A stretch of DNA of 64,000 bases. It comes from Arthrobacter pityocampae. Lineage in GTDB: Bacteria; Actinomycetota; Actinomycetes; Actinomycetales; Micrococcaceae. Positions 29,322 through 38,049 of this stretch are shown piece by piece. The notes under the pieces are model-generated. The model ran no database searches, was not told the origin of the DNA, and worked only from the letters and a program-made list of their open reading frames with translations. A program made the position numbers and the translations under genes. Location of the stretch: assembly GCF_002927275.1 (NCBI RefSeq), contig NZ_PRKW01000004.1:1-64000 (forward strand), given 5' to 3'. Numbering within the stretch: the first letter of the stretch is position 1; every line of letters begins with the position of its first letter.

Positions 29322-30125
29322 TCAGGCGCGCACGGGGGTCAGGCGGTAGCCGACGCCGCGCACCGTCTGCAGCCAGCGCGGGTTCTTCGGGTCCTCCTCG
29401 AGCTTGCGGCGGAGGTTGCCGATGTGCACCTCGATCGCCCGCTCGTCGGAGTCGCTGATGTACGTGTCCTCGCCGTAGTAGTCACCCCGGACCACCCGCA
29501 CGAGATCGGCCTTCGTCCGCACCGCGCCGCTGCTCTTCAGCATCTCGTTGAGGAGATCGAACTCGCTGCGTGTCAGCGGGAGGTCACGTCCGTCGAGCAC
29601 CACGGTGCGGGCCGAGGCGTTCAGGGCCAGCCCGTTGTGTTCGACCACCAGAGGCGCCCCGACCGCCGGTGGCGCTCCGCCCGTCGATGCGGGCGCGGCA
29701 TCCGACGGCGCCGGCGCAGCGACTCCGGCGATGTCGGCGGCAGGGTCCGGGACCGTCCGCGGGCGCCGCAGCATCGCCGCGATCCGCGCGCGCAGCTCCC
29801 GCGGCCGGAACGGCTTCGTCAGGTAGTCGTCCGCGCCCGACTGCAGCGCGGTGAGGGTGTCCAGTTCGTCACCCCTCGAGGTCAGCATCACCACGTAGCA
29901 GGTACTGAAGGCACGGATGCGCCGCAGCACCTCGTACCCGTCGATGTCCGGCAGCCCGACGTCGACCGTCACCACCGTGGCGTCGTGCAGACGCACCAGC
30001 TCGACGCCGTCCTTCCCGTTCGGCGCGATCTTGACGTCGAAGCCCGACTGCCGCAGCACGGCCCCGACCAGATTCCGCACATCGGCATCGTCCTCGATGA
30101 CGACTGCCACTCCTGGATCGCTCAT
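29322..30125 (-). CDS. OmpR/PhoB-type response regulator
   Basis: 267 residues. Receiver domain (1-120): acidic pair Asp12/Asp13, phospho-acceptor Asp55 (VTVDVGLPDIDGYEV), Thr82 and Lys104 (LTKPF), all intact. A long Ala/Pro-rich linker (about 125-170) joins a C-terminal winged helix: LPLTRSEFDLLNEML, DERAIEVHIGNLRRKLEEDP and WLQTVRGVGYRL. ATG 30125 starts directly at the receiver domain; an upstream in-frame ATG at 30203 adds 26 unrelated residues that run through the repeat operator. Divergent from the kinase gene. Confidence 0.93.
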   Translation of the reverse strand: MSDPGVAVVIEDDADVRNLVGAVLRQSGFDVKIAPNGKDGVELVRLHDATVVTVDVGLPDIDGYEVLRRIRAFSTCYVVMLTSRGDELDTLTALQSGADDYLTKPFRPRELRARIAAMLRRPRTVPDPAADIAGVAAPAPSDAAPASTGGAPPAVGAPLVVEHNGLALNASARTVVLDGRDLPLTRSEFDLLNEMLKSSGAVRTKADLVRVVRGDYYGEDTYISDSDERAIEVHIGNLRRKLEEDPKNPRWLQTVRGVGYRLTPVRA

Positions 30126-30163
30126 TTGCGTCCCAACCCCCGTCCGACCCGCGATGACGCCCG

Positions 30164-30204
30164 GCCAATTCGTCGTGGCAACCATGCCAATTCGTCCTGG
30201 CAAC
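30164..30204. promoter_or_regulatory. Two 19-bp direct repeats, likely response-regulator operator
   Basis: GCCAATTCGTCGTGGCAAC (30164-30182) and GCCAATTCGTCCTGGCAAC (30186-30204) match at 18 of 19 bases and are 22 bases apart, two helical turns. OmpR/PhoB-family regulators typically bind direct repeats on one DNA face. They lie between the divergent regulator and kinase genes, just upstream of the regulator ATG, so autoregulation is the simplest reading. A CTGCCG/CGGCAG hairpin (30209-30225) adjoins. Confidence 0.6.
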
Positions 30205-30343
30205 TATTCTGCCGTTCTTCGGCAGGAAATGCGTCCGATGGACGTGCAAAACGCGGGGATGACGACATAATGAGGACAGTAGGTAGGTCTCAGCGTCGGA
30301 AAGTCATTCAGAATGTGGAGTTCTCCCATCCCCTGGATCGTGC

Positions 30344-32026
30344 ATGGCTAGGGGCCCCAGCGTGTCCTGGTTGAGTGCGGCGGCGGAGAGAATGTCCATC
30401 GGCCGCGCGGGGATCCTCTGCCAGGTCCCCCTCACGCTGATCGTCGTCGTCCTCTCCGTCACGGCGCCGGTCCTCCGGCCCGGACTGATGTCCGACCCCA
30501 CGTACGAGGTGGGCTTCTCGCTGATCCTGGTCCTGCTGGCCCTGTGCGTCGTCGTCCCGTGGGACGAACTGCCCCGCGCTACCGTGCTCGCGATCCCCCT
30601 CCTCGACTTCGTCGCGATCGCCCTGCTCCGCACCGGTGCGATGGACATCCAGCCGGCGCTCGGCGTCCTCGCCGCCTTCCCCGTCCTCTGGCTCATGCTC
30701 TCCCCGCTGCCCACCTGGGTGGCTCTACTCTGCACCGGGGCCGGTTCCCTCATCATCACCGCGTGGCCGCTCCTGGGCTCGTTCGAACCGTCACGGCTGA
30801 CCTCCTACGCGGGCGCCCTGCTGCTGCCCGTCCTGATGCTCTGCATCGGCGTCGTCATCCACTTCCTGAGCGCCGACGCCCAGGCCCGCGAGGCCGAGAT
30901 CGAGCGCAAGGACCGCGAGCTCAAGGACCTCCTGACCGCCGCCATCGACCGCGAGCGTGTGCTCACCGCAATCCTCAACACGGTCGACGTCGGCCTCACC
31001 GCCGTCGACGCCCACGGCACCACCACCCTGACGAACCGGCAGCAGGAGCTGTTCAACCGCCTCGCGGCCGACGACGGCGACCGTGACACCCACGTCTACG
31101 GCCAGGACCGCGTCACGCTGCTGCCTCCGGACCGGCGGCCCGTGCATCGGGCCCTCGCGGGTGAGACGTTCACGGACGAGCTGATCTGGGTCGGCGGCGG
31201 GGACGCGCAGCGCGCGCTCTCGACCGCGGCCCGGCCCATCAAGAACGCGGACGGCGGTATCACCGGCGCCCTGGTCGCCTGCAGCGACGTCACCGAACTG
31301 GTGGAGGCGGTGGCCGCCAAGGACACGTTCATCTCGAACATCTCCCACGAATTCCACGCCCCGCTGACCTCGGTGCTGGGCTACCTCGAGCTCGTGCTGG
31401 AGGACGACCACCCCCTGCCCGCCCACCTGGCGGGTTACGTCGACGTCGCGGGCCGCAATGCCGAACGCGTGCTGCACCTCGTCGCGGACCTGCTGTCCAC
31501 CGCGGGCGACCGCGTCCGGGTGCACCCGCGCCCCGTGGACCTCGCCGCGGTGATCGAGATGAGCGTCCGCTCCAACCGACTGCGCGCGCAGAAGAACGGG
31601 GTGCGGCTCCGGGCCGACGTCCACACTCCGCTGTGGACGCTCATCGATCCGCTGCGGATCTCCCAGGTCCTCGACAACCTGCTGTCCAACGCCATCAAGT
31701 ACTCCCCCATGGGCGGCCTGGTGATCGTCCGTGCGGAGGAGACCGAGTCGGAGATCAACCTCCACGTCGACGATCGCGGCATGGGCATGACCGAGCAGGA
31801 GGCCCGCCAGGTCTTCTCCCGCTTCTACCGGACGCCCGCTGCCCGTCGGGCGGACATCGACGGTGCGGGACTCGGACTGGCCATCACGAAGTCGATCGTC
31901 GAGAGCCACGGCGGCTCGATCCACTGCATCAGCTCTCCCGGCAAGGGAAGCCGTTTCACGGTGACGCTGCCGGTCAACGGGGACGTGAGCCGGTCGCTGC
32001 ACGACAGCCTCGAGGATTCCGTCTAG
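30344..32026 (+). CDS. Membrane sensor histidine kinase
   Basis: 560 residues. About five hydrophobic segments lie between 22 and 175, followed by a coiled-coil-like stretch (AQAREAEIERKDRELKDLL), a PAS-like domain (about 203-320; ILNTVDVGLTAVDAHGTTTL), the dimerization domain with His335 in SNISHEFHAPLTSVLGYLEL, and a HATPase domain (LDNLLSNAIKYSP, HVDDRGMGMTEQEA, GAGLGLAITKSIVESHGG). A complete kinase. ATG 30392 is an alternative start. Divergent from the response regulator, its likely partner. The prepilin peptidase gene follows with zero spacing. Confidence 0.92.
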   Translation: MARGPSVSWLSAAAERMSIGRAGILCQVPLTLIVVVLSVTAPVLRPGLMSDPTYEVGFSLILVLLALCVVVPWDELPRATVLAIPLLDFVAIALLRTGAMDIQPALGVLAAFPVLWLMLSPLPTWVALLCTGAGSLIITAWPLLGSFEPSRLTSYAGALLLPVLMLCIGVVIHFLSADAQAREAEIERKDRELKDLLTAAIDRERVLTAILNTVDVGLTAVDAHGTTTLTNRQQELFNRLAADDGDRDTHVYGQDRVTLLPPDRRPVHRALAGETFTDELIWVGGGDAQRALSTAARPIKNADGGITGALVACSDVTELVEAVAAKDTFISNISHEFHAPLTSVLGYLELVLEDDHPLPAHLAGYVDVAGRNAERVLHLVADLLSTAGDRVRVHPRPVDLAAVIEMSVRSNRLRAQKNGVRLRADVHTPLWTLIDPLRISQVLDNLLSNAIKYSPMGGLVIVRAEETESEINLHVDDRGMGMTEQEARQVFSRFYRTPAARRADIDGAGLGLAITKSIVESHGGSIHCISSPGKGSRFTVTLPVNGDVSRSLHDSLEDSV

Positions 32027-32650
32027 GTGGCCGCTGCCCTGATCACCGGCGTGTGCACGGCCGCGCTGGCGTACGCCCTCTTCGCGCTTGCCGGCAGGGA
32101 CCCGCGGACCGTCCTGCCCGGCCGGGCGCGGCTGCCGCTCGCCCTCCTCTCCGGTGTGCTCGCCGGTGCGGGCAGCGCCGTCACGGCCGACTGGTGGACC
32201 CTCCCGCTCGTGGGATGCCTCGCGGCGTTCGGGGTCCTCCTCGGCATCATCGACGCCCGCACGAAGCTGCTGCCGAACGCCGTCCTCGTGCGCTTCACCG
32301 CAGTGGCCGTCCCCCTGCTGCTCCTCGCGGCGGGAGCGAGCGGCCGCTGGGGTGGCCTGCTCGGTGCCGCGGCAGGAGCGGCAGCCCTGTTCGCGGTCTA
32401 CTTCGTCCTGGCCCTCATCAACCCGGCCGGCATGGGGATGGGGGACGTGAAGCTCGCCGCCGTGCTCGGTCTGTTCGGGGGTTGGGCCGGCGCCTCCGCC
32501 TGGGTGGGCACACTCCTCGGCGGGTTCCTGCTCGGGGGCCTGGCCGGGATCGGGGTGCTGCTGTTCCGCCGCGGCTCGCGCGGCTCCACCTTCCCCTTCG
32601 GTCCCGGCATGCTGCTCGCCGCCTTCACGAGCTTCGTCCTGCTCGCCTAA
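32027..32650 (+). CDS. Prepilin peptidase, A24 family (TadV/CpaA-like)
   Basis: 207 residues, about seven membrane segments. The two catalytic Asp of A24 aspartic proteases are visible: Asp76 in GIIDARTKLLPN and Asp140 in GMGMGDVKLAA (GxGD motif). No N-terminal methylase domain, as in TadV/CpaA. It should cleave the Flp and TadE-like leaders. The start is GTG immediately after the kinase stop, so both are presumably one transcript, separate from the tad operon. Its stop overlaps the truA stop by three bases, tail to tail. Confidence 0.92.
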   Translation: MAAALITGVCTAALAYALFALAGRDPRTVLPGRARLPLALLSGVLAGAGSAVTADWWTLPLVGCLAAFGVLLGIIDARTKLLPNAVLVRFTAVAVPLLLLAAGASGRWGGLLGAAAGAAALFAVYFVLALINPAGMGMGDVKLAAVLGLFGGWAGASAWVGTLLGGFLLGGLAGIGVLLFRRGSRGSTFPFGPGMLLAAFTSFVLLA

Positions 32651-33639
32651 TCGGGCAGTGTGTCCTCGCCGGCGATCGCGGCGTCGGCCCCTGGCGCTGC
32701 CGGTCCGGTGAGGTGGCCGGCGTTCCGCCGCGCGCGGGTGAGCCCGGCCCGCTCCGCGAGCTCGTCACTGCCCGGGTAGGCGATCTCCTCCAGCACCAGC
32801 GGGTGCGGCGCGGCGAGGATGGACCGCGCGTCCTTGAGGCGGGCGGCCAGCCGTTCGGCCAGCCACACGGGCGGCATCTCGCCGGAACCGACGCGCAGTG
32901 TGGAGCCGATGAGCGCGCGCACCATGTTGTGGCAGAACGCGTCGGCCTGCACGGTCGCCGTGATGACGCCGTCGTGTCCGCGCACGAACTCGTAGCGCTG
33001 CAACTCACGGATGGTCGTGGCGCCCTCGCGCGGCTTGCAGAACGCGGCGAAGTCCTGCATCCCGAGCAGGTGCGCGGCCCCTTCGTTGAGCAGCGCGACG
33101 TCGAGGGACCCGGGATACCAGAGCGTGGTGTGGCGGCGCAGCGGGTCCTGCCCGGTGGCCGCGTCCGCGATGGCGTAGCTGTAGCGGCGCCAGAGCGCCG
33201 AGAACCGGGCGTCGAATCCAGCGGGCGCGGGTCTGGCGGACCGGACGACGACGGCGGGCACCGAATTCCGCACCGAGCGCCCGCGCCCGGTGATCCCCTC
33301 CGTCAGTACGCGGTTGACCGTGCCGGTCAGGCGCCGGAGGAAGGCCTCGGACGGGTCCATGACCCGGCCGCGCGCCATCGACTCCCATTCGGTCTGCGTC
33401 AGGTCCACATGGGCCACCTGGCCACGGGCATGGACACCGGCGTCGGTCCGCCCGCCCACCGTGAGGCGCGCCTGGCGGCGCAGGAGCGTGAAGAGGGCGT
33501 CCTCGAGCACTCCCTGGACGGTCGTGAGTCCGGGCTGGAGGGCCCAGCCGGAGAACAGGGCGCCGTCGTAGGCGAGATCGAGCCGGACGCGGAAGAGCCC
33601 GCCGTCCCTCGAGGGGGCGGCGGGCTCTTCCGGTGTCAT
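32647..33639 (-). CDS. truA: tRNA pseudouridine(38-40) synthase TruA
   Basis: 330 residues. FRVRLDLAYDGALFSGWALQPGLTTVQG and VGGRTDAGVHARGQVAHVDL carry the catalytic Asp (near 64); FCHNMVRALIGSTLRVGSGEMP is the C-terminal signature. It modifies U38-40 of tRNA anticodon stems. Starts 20 bases after rplQ; its first codons form a perfect 14-bp hairpin that may act as a terminator for rplQ. An insertion of about 25 residues around VLTEGITGRGRSVRNSV makes it longer than E. coli TruA (270). Confidence 0.95.
   Translation of the reverse strand: MTPEEPAAPSRDGGLFRVRLDLAYDGALFSGWALQPGLTTVQGVLEDALFTLLRRQARLTVGGRTDAGVHARGQVAHVDLTQTEWESMARGRVMDPSEAFLRRLTGTVNRVLTEGITGRGRSVRNSVPAVVVRSARPAPAGFDARFSALWRRYSYAIADAATGQDPLRRHTTLWYPGSLDVALLNEGAAHLLGMQDFAAFCKPREGATTIRELQRYEFVRGHDGVITATVQADAFCHNMVRALIGSTLRVGSGEMPPVWLAERLAARLKDARSILAAPHPLVLEEIAYPGSDELAERAGLTRARRNAGHLTGPAAPGADAAIAGEDTLPD
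33591..33631 (-). terminator. Hairpin inside the first codons of truA, possible rplQ attenuator
   Basis: Perfect 14-bp arms (33591-33604 and 33618-33631) enclose a 13-base loop containing the palindrome CCCTCGAGGG. It starts 8 bases into truA, 29 bases past the rplQ stop, where an operon terminator would be expected. It encodes EEPAAPSRDGGLF, residues that precede the conserved TruA fold. Confidence 0.6.
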
Positions 33640-33659
33640 GGCGTGTCGGGCGGGAAGAA

Positions 33660-34289
33660 TTACTTCTTCTCGTCCTCCACGGTACCTTCGACGACGACGA
33701 CCTCGTCGGTGCCGGCCTCGGCATCGACGGTCGTGTCCTCGGCGGGGACCACCTCGGCGGGCTCGACCGAATCCGCGGAAGCAGCGGAATTCACGGAGTC
33801 AGCGGACTCGGGCGAGTCCACAGAATCCACCGAGTCGACCGAGTCGGCGGACGCCGACGACGCGACGGGCGCTGCAGCGAGAACCGATGCTGCCTGCTCG
33901 GCCTCGGCGACGACGGACTGCTTCGCGGACATCGGCTCCAGCACGAGTTCGATGACCGCCATGGGGGCGTTGTCGCCCTTGCGGTTGCCGATCTTCGTGA
34001 TGCGGGTGTAGCCACCCTCGCGGTTGGCGACGGCAGGTGCGATGTCCGTGAACAGCTCGTGGACGATGCTCTTGCTGCTGATGACGCCGAGGACGCGACG
34101 ACGCGATGCGAGGTCACCCTTCTTCGCAAACGTGATGAGACGCTCGGCGTAGGGGCGAAGACGCTTGGCCTTGGTCACCGTGGTGGTGATCCGCTTGTGC
34201 TCGAACAGTGAGGCGGCCAGGTTGGCGAGCATCAGGCGTTCGTGCGCCGGACCGCCACCGAGGCGTGGGCCCTTTGTAGGTGTGGGCAT
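33660..34289 (-). CDS. rplQ: 50S ribosomal protein L17 with long acidic tail
   Basis: 209 residues. The normal L17 body ([62 protein letters not shown]) occupies about 125 residues. Behind it is a tail of about 80 residues rich in Ser, Asp, Glu, Val and Ala, with repeated DSVDSV- and ESADSV-like units, probably disordered. Such tails occur in actinobacterial L17 but vary. Last ribosomal gene of the alpha operon, 66 bases behind rpoA. Confidence 0.97.
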   Translation of the reverse strand: MPTPTKGPRLGGGPAHERLMLANLAASLFEHKRITTTVTKAKRLRPYAERLITFAKKGDLASRRRVLGVISSKSIVHELFTDIAPAVANREGGYTRITKIGNRKGDNAPMAVIELVLEPMSAKQSVVAEAEQAASVLAAAPVASSASADSVDSVDSVDSPESADSVNSAASADSVEPAEVVPAEDTTVDAEAGTDEVVVVEGTVEDEKK

Positions 34290-34355
34290 TTTTCTTTCTC
34301 CTCATTCAGTGTCCGTCCCGCCGCTCGGATGAACGGCGGGCGGACGGATAGCGTG

Positions 34356-35366
34356 TTAGACCTCGTCGTCGCTGAAGGGGACGTCGTCCTCTTCGATGGC
34401 TGCGGCGCGGGCGGCGAGGTCGAACCCTGGAGGGGAATCCTTCAGGGACAGACCGAGCTCCACGAGCTTCGCCTTGACCTCGTCGATGGACTTCGCACCG
34501 AAGTTGCGGATGTCCATGAGATCGGCCTCGGAGCGTGCAACGAGTTCACCCACGGAGTGGATGCCCTCGCGCTTGAGGCAGTTGTACGAGCGGACCGTCA
34601 GTTCGAGGTCCTCGATCGGCAGCGCCATGTCCGCAGCAAGCGCTGCGTCCGTCGGCGACGGGCCGATCTCGATGCCCTCGGCGGCGGTGTTCAGCTCGCG
34701 GGCGAGACCGAACAGCTCCACCAGGGTGGTGCCGGCGGAGGCGACGGCATCGCGGGGGGCGATGGCGTCCTTCGTCTCGACGTCGACGATGAGCTTGTCG
34801 AAGTCGGTGCGCTGCTCCACACGGGTGGCTTCAACGCGGAAGGTCACCTTGAGGACCGGCGAGTAGATGGAGTCGACCGGGATGCGACCGATCTCCGAGT
34901 CGCCGGACTTGTTCTGGGAGGCCGAGACGTAGCCGCGTCCACGCTCGATGGTCAGTTCGAGCTCGAACTTGCCCTTCGAGTTGAGGGTCGCGATGTGGAG
35001 GTCCGGGTTGTGGAACTCGACGCCGGCGGGGGGTGCGATGTCCGCTGCGGTGACGACGCCGGGTCCCTGCTTGCGCAGGTAGGCGACGACGGGCTCGTCG
35101 TGCTCCGAGGAGACGGCGAGGTTCTTGATGTTCAGGATGATCTCGGTGACGTCCTCCTTCACCCCGGGAACCGTGGTGAATTCGTGCAGGACGCCGTCGA
35201 TGCGGATGCTGGTGACGGCGGCACCCGGGATCGAGGACAGGAGCGTGCGGCGGAGCGAGTTGCCGAGGGTGTAGCCGAAGCCCGGTTCGAGCGGCTCGAT
35301 GACGAACCGCGAGCGGTTGTCGGCGACTACTTCTTCAGTCAGGGTGGGGCGCTGTGCAATGAGCAC
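34356..35366 (-). CDS. rpoA: DNA-directed RNA polymerase subunit alpha
   Basis: 336 residues, standard length. N-terminal assembly domain: [27 protein letters not shown], with [23 protein letters not shown]-terminal domain (about 250-320): [21 protein letters not shown] and [20 protein letters not shown], contacting UP elements and activators. The GTG start has a GGAAA site. Between rpsK and rplQ with 149- and 66-base gaps; in many bacteria rpsD would lie just upstream, and it is absent here. Confidence 0.98.
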   Translation of the reverse strand: MLIAQRPTLTEEVVADNRSRFVIEPLEPGFGYTLGNSLRRTLLSSIPGAAVTSIRIDGVLHEFTTVPGVKEDVTEIILNIKNLAVSSEHDEPVVAYLRKQGPGVVTAADIAPPAGVEFHNPDLHIATLNSKGKFELELTIERGRGYVSASQNKSGDSEIGRIPVDSIYSPVLKVTFRVEATRVEQRTDFDKLIVDVETKDAIAPRDAVASAGTTLVELFGLARELNTAAEGIEIGPSPTDAALAADMALPIEDLELTVRSYNCLKREGIHSVGELVARSEADLMDIRNFGAKSIDEVKAKLVELGLSLKDSPPGFDLAARAAAIEEDDVPFSDDEV

Positions 35367-35378
35367 TTACATTTCCTT

Positions 35379-35404
35379 TCGGGAAGCATCCGCTATATGA
35401 CGCT
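35379..35404 (-). promoter_or_regulatory. Hairpin in the rpoA leader
   Basis: GGAAGC/GCTTCC arms, extended to nine pairs by one G-U pair, lie 13 bases upstream of the rpoA GTG. It could fold in the rpsK-rpoA spacer and affect translation or mark a processing site. No other strong signal was seen in this 149-base gap. Confidence 0.35.
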
Positions 35405-35515
35405 TCCAAATGGGCGGGACTGCTGGTCGACCGGCTCAATAGCAGCTGGGACGGCACCGAACCGCCCTGCGGGAACCAGGGCTCCTGCAAGGCGGCACGG
35501 CGACCGGAAGGCTGA

Positions 35516-35917
35516 CTAGACGCGGCGGCGCTTGGGCGGGCGGCAGCCGTTGTGTGCGCTCGGGGTGACGTCCGAGATGGAACCGACCTCGAGGCCGGTG
35601 GCCTGCAGCGAGCGGATCGCGGTCTCGCGGCCCGATCCGGGGCCCTTCACGAAGACGTCGACCTTCTTGACGCCGTGCTCCTGTGCACGCTTGGCAGCGG
35701 CTTCGGCGGCCATCTGCGCGGCGAAGGGCGTCGACTTGCGTGAACCCTTGAAGCCGACCTCACCAGCGGAGGCCCAGGAGATGACTGCTCCGCTGGGGTC
35801 CGTGATGGACACGATGGTGTTGTTGAAGGTGCTCTTGATGTGCGCCTGGCCGAGGGTGATGTTCTTCTTGTCCTTGCGACGCGGCTTACGAACCGCTCCA
35901 CGAGTCTTGGGGGGCAT
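35516..35917 (-). CDS. rpsK: 30S ribosomal protein S11
   Basis: 133 residues, standard. [49 protein letters not shown] and [20 protein letters not shown] are typical, with the conserved end [18 protein letters not shown]. Part of the rRNA platform around the mRNA exit. Follows rpsM after 144 bases. Confidence 0.98.
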   Translation of the reverse strand: MPPKTRGAVRKPRRKDKKNITLGQAHIKSTFNNTIVSITDPSGAVISWASAGEVGFKGSRKSTPFAAQMAAEAAAKRAQEHGVKKVDVFVKGPGSGRETAIRSLQATGLEVGSISDVTPSAHNGCRPPKRRRV

Positions 35918-36061
35918 TACTTCTCCTACGAAGGTATTGGGTAAAGCATGTGATCAGCTGATCGGACGTGCCTTTGCGTCGACCCCCTGAAGGGGCCTCC
36001 GCTGGCGAGGGTCCCCTGGCTCGGCGAGCTCTGCGAGCCGAGTTAGGGAGCCAGTGGGGAA

Positions 36062-36439
36062 CTAGCGTCCGACCTTCTTCTTGCCGGCGACCGTACGCTT
36101 CGGGCCCTTGCGGGTACGGGCGTTCGTCTTCGTACGCTGTCCACGTACGGGAAGGCCGCGGCGGTGCCGGATGCCTTCGTAGCTGCCGATCTCGACCTTG
36201 CGGCGGATATCGGCTGCGACCTCACGGCGGAGGTCACCCTCGACCTTGAAGTTGCCCTCGATGTAGTCGCGGAGCTGGACCAGCTCGACGTCGGAGAGGT
36301 CCTTGACGCGCGTGTTCGGGGAGATGCCCGTGTCCACGATCGTCTTCTCTGCACGGGTCTTACCCACGCCGTAGATATAGGTGAGCGCAATGACTACCCG
36401 CTTTTCGCGGGGGATGTCTACGCCGGCGAGACGTGCCAT
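36062..36439 (-). CDS. rpsM: 30S ribosomal protein S13
   Basis: 125 residues. [46 protein letters not shown] and [21 protein letters not shown] are diagnostic; the basic C-terminal tail touches P-site tRNA. Head protein that contacts L5 in the large subunit. Preceded by a 163-base gap after rpmJ, with a small CCCGG/CCGGG hairpin near 36510-36530. Confidence 0.98.
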   Translation of the reverse strand: MARLAGVDIPREKRVVIALTYIYGVGKTRAEKTIVDTGISPNTRVKDLSDVELVQLRDYIEGNFKVEGDLRREVAADIRRKVEIGSYEGIRHRRGLPVRGQRTKTNARTRKGPKRTVAGKKKVGR

Positions 36440-36602
36440 AGTGGCGGTTCTCCTTTGGTGGTACCGGAGGTGTGGAGCAGAACGTCCGCGGAACCGATGC
36501 TCCGGTCCCCGGCCTCCGAGCCGGGGGTGTACACCCCGTGAGGGGTGCTGTTCTGCCGTTGAATGTACTTCTACGCGCGGGAAGAGCCTCGGGAGAGGTT
36601 CT

Positions 36603-36716
36603 TTAGCCCTGGCGCTGCTTGTGGCGCGGGTTCTCGCAGATAACGAGGACGTTGCCCTTGCGGCGAACCACCTGGCACTTCTCGCAAATCCGCTTCACGC
36701 TCGGGTTGACCTTCAT
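36603..36716 (-). CDS. rpmJ: 50S ribosomal protein L36
   Basis: 37 residues: [20 protein letters not shown], then [17 protein letters not shown]. Two Cys (CEKC) and a third Cys plus His in ICENPRH make the zinc ribbon, so this is the zinc-binding (C+) form. Lies 21 bases behind infA, the standard position. Confidence 0.97.
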   Translation of the reverse strand: MKVNPSVKRICEKCQVVRRKGNVLVICENPRHKQRQG

Positions 36717-36737
36717 GGGTTTCCTTCGAGTTGATTC

Positions 36738-36959
36738 TTATTTGTAGCGGTAGACAATACGGCCCCGGGTGAGGTCGTACGGGCTGAGTTCCACTACGAC
36801 CCGGTCCTCAGGAAGGATTCGAATGTAGTGCTGGCGCATCTTTCCCGAGATGTGGGCGAGAACAATGTGACCGTTGGCTAACTCAACGCGGAACATCGCG
36901 TTGGGCAGCGCCTCGTTCACAGTGCCTTCAATCTCAATGACACCGTCTTTCTTGGCCAT
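36738..36959 (-). CDS. infA: Translation initiation factor IF-1
   Basis: 73 residues, an OB-fold protein. [29 protein letters not shown], then [26 protein letters not shown] and RGRIVYRYK are typical. IF-1 sits in the A site of the 30S subunit during initiation. First gene of the infA-rpmJ-rpsM-rpsK-rpoA-rplQ run, with its own candidate promoter upstream. Confidence 0.98.
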   Translation of the reverse strand: MAKKDGVIEIEGTVNEALPNAMFRVELANGHIVLAHISGKMRQHYIRILPEDRVVVELSPYDLTRGRIVYRYK

Positions 36960-37104
36960 ATCCTCCGCTAACGTCTGTGCCCGCCACTTGCGCGGCGGGC
37001 GGGTTCAGGGTTTTGATCGTCCGACCCCACGGGAGACGGAACTCCGCCGACGGGCAAGCCTCCACGGCCCATTGGGCATGAAGAACAGGGACAACCAACA
37101 GACA

Positions 37105-37133
37105 ACGATACGCTAACGCCCGGCGATAGTTAA
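37105..37133 (-). promoter_or_regulatory. Candidate infA/alpha-operon promoter
   Basis: On the minus strand TTAACT, a 17-base spacer and TATCGT, four of six matches to each consensus hexamer with ideal spacing. Transcription would start near 37098, leaving a leader of about 138 bases before the infA ATG. It lies just past the map terminator, a sensible place for a new operon to begin. Confidence 0.5.
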
Positions 37134-37152
37134 ATCGCCCCGGAACGGGCGG

Positions 37153-37177
37153 AGGCCCCGCACGGCGTACGGGGCCT
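37153..37177 (-). terminator. Terminator after map
   Basis: AGGCCCCG (37153-37160) pairs with CGGGGCCT (37170-37177) around a nine-base loop, 36 bases past the map stop and just ahead of the infA promoter. Confidence 0.65.
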
Positions 37178-37212
37178 TCGATATGGCTGGTGCGCTTCCG
37201 GTGGGACCGGGG

Positions 37213-38040
37213 TCATCCGTCCAGGGGTGCCGGTGTCACGCCGAGCGGCCCGAGCCGGGACGCTCCGCCATCGGGTGCCGTGAGGACCCAGATGCCACCG
37301 TCGTGGACGGCCACGCTGTGCTCCCACTGCGACGCGCGCTTGCCGTCGGTCGTGACCACCGTCCACTCGTCGTCGAGCACCGCGGTCTCCAGCGAGCCCT
37401 GCACGAGCATCGGCTCGATGGCCAGGCACAGCCCGGGACGCACCTTCGGGCCGCGATTGGAGCTGCGGTAGTTGAGGACGTCGGGGGCCTGGTGCATCTG
37501 CGTGCCGATGCCGTGGCCCACGTAGTCCTCGAGGATCCCCAGGGAGGGGCCGGGGACGGATGAGACGTAGTCGTCGATCGCCGCACCGATGTCTCCCACG
37601 AACCGGCCGGAGGCCAGGGCGGCGATACCCCGCCACATCGCCTCCTCGGTCACCTCGGAGAGGCGCACGTCCTCCGGGCGGGGCGTTCCGACGATGACGG
37701 TCCGGGCGGAATCCGAGTGCCACCCGCGGACGACCGCCCCGCCGTCGATCGAGAGGATGTCACCGTCCTGGAGGACGTAGGACCCGGGGATGCCGTGGAC
37801 CACCTCCGCATTCACCGAGGTGCAGATGCTCGCGGGGAAGCCGTGATACCCGAGGAAATTGGAGGTGGCGCCCTCCTCGCGAAGCACTCCCTCGAACACC
37901 GCATTCAGCTCTGCGGTGGTCACACCGACCGCAGCGGCCGCGACGGTGCGGTCGAGCGCCGTCGCCAGCACCCGCCCCGCGTCACGCATGACGAGCATCT
38001 GCTCGGTGGTCTTGTACTCGACCTTGGGCTGACGGAACAT
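37213..38040 (-). CDS. map: Methionine aminopeptidase, type I
   Basis: 275 residues. The five metal ligands are in place: LSIDGGAVVRGWHSDSART (two Asp), GHGIGTQMHQAPDV (His), LAIEPMLV (Glu) and WEHSVAVHDGG (Glu). It removes the initiator Met from new proteins, including GlmS, whose Cys2 must be exposed. Nine bases after adk, in the secY-adk-map operon. Confidence 0.96.
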   Translation of the reverse strand: MFRQPKVEYKTTEQMLVMRDAGRVLATALDRTVAAAAVGVTTAELNAVFEGVLREEGATSNFLGYHGFPASICTSVNAEVVHGIPGSYVLQDGDILSIDGGAVVRGWHSDSARTVIVGTPRPEDVRLSEVTEEAMWRGIAALASGRFVGDIGAAIDDYVSSVPGPSLGILEDYVGHGIGTQMHQAPDVLNYRSSNRGPKVRPGLCLAIEPMLVQGSLETAVLDDEWTVVTTDGKRASQWEHSVAVHDGGIWVLTAPDGGASRLGPLGVTPAPLDG

Positions 38041-38049
38041 CGGGGCGTC

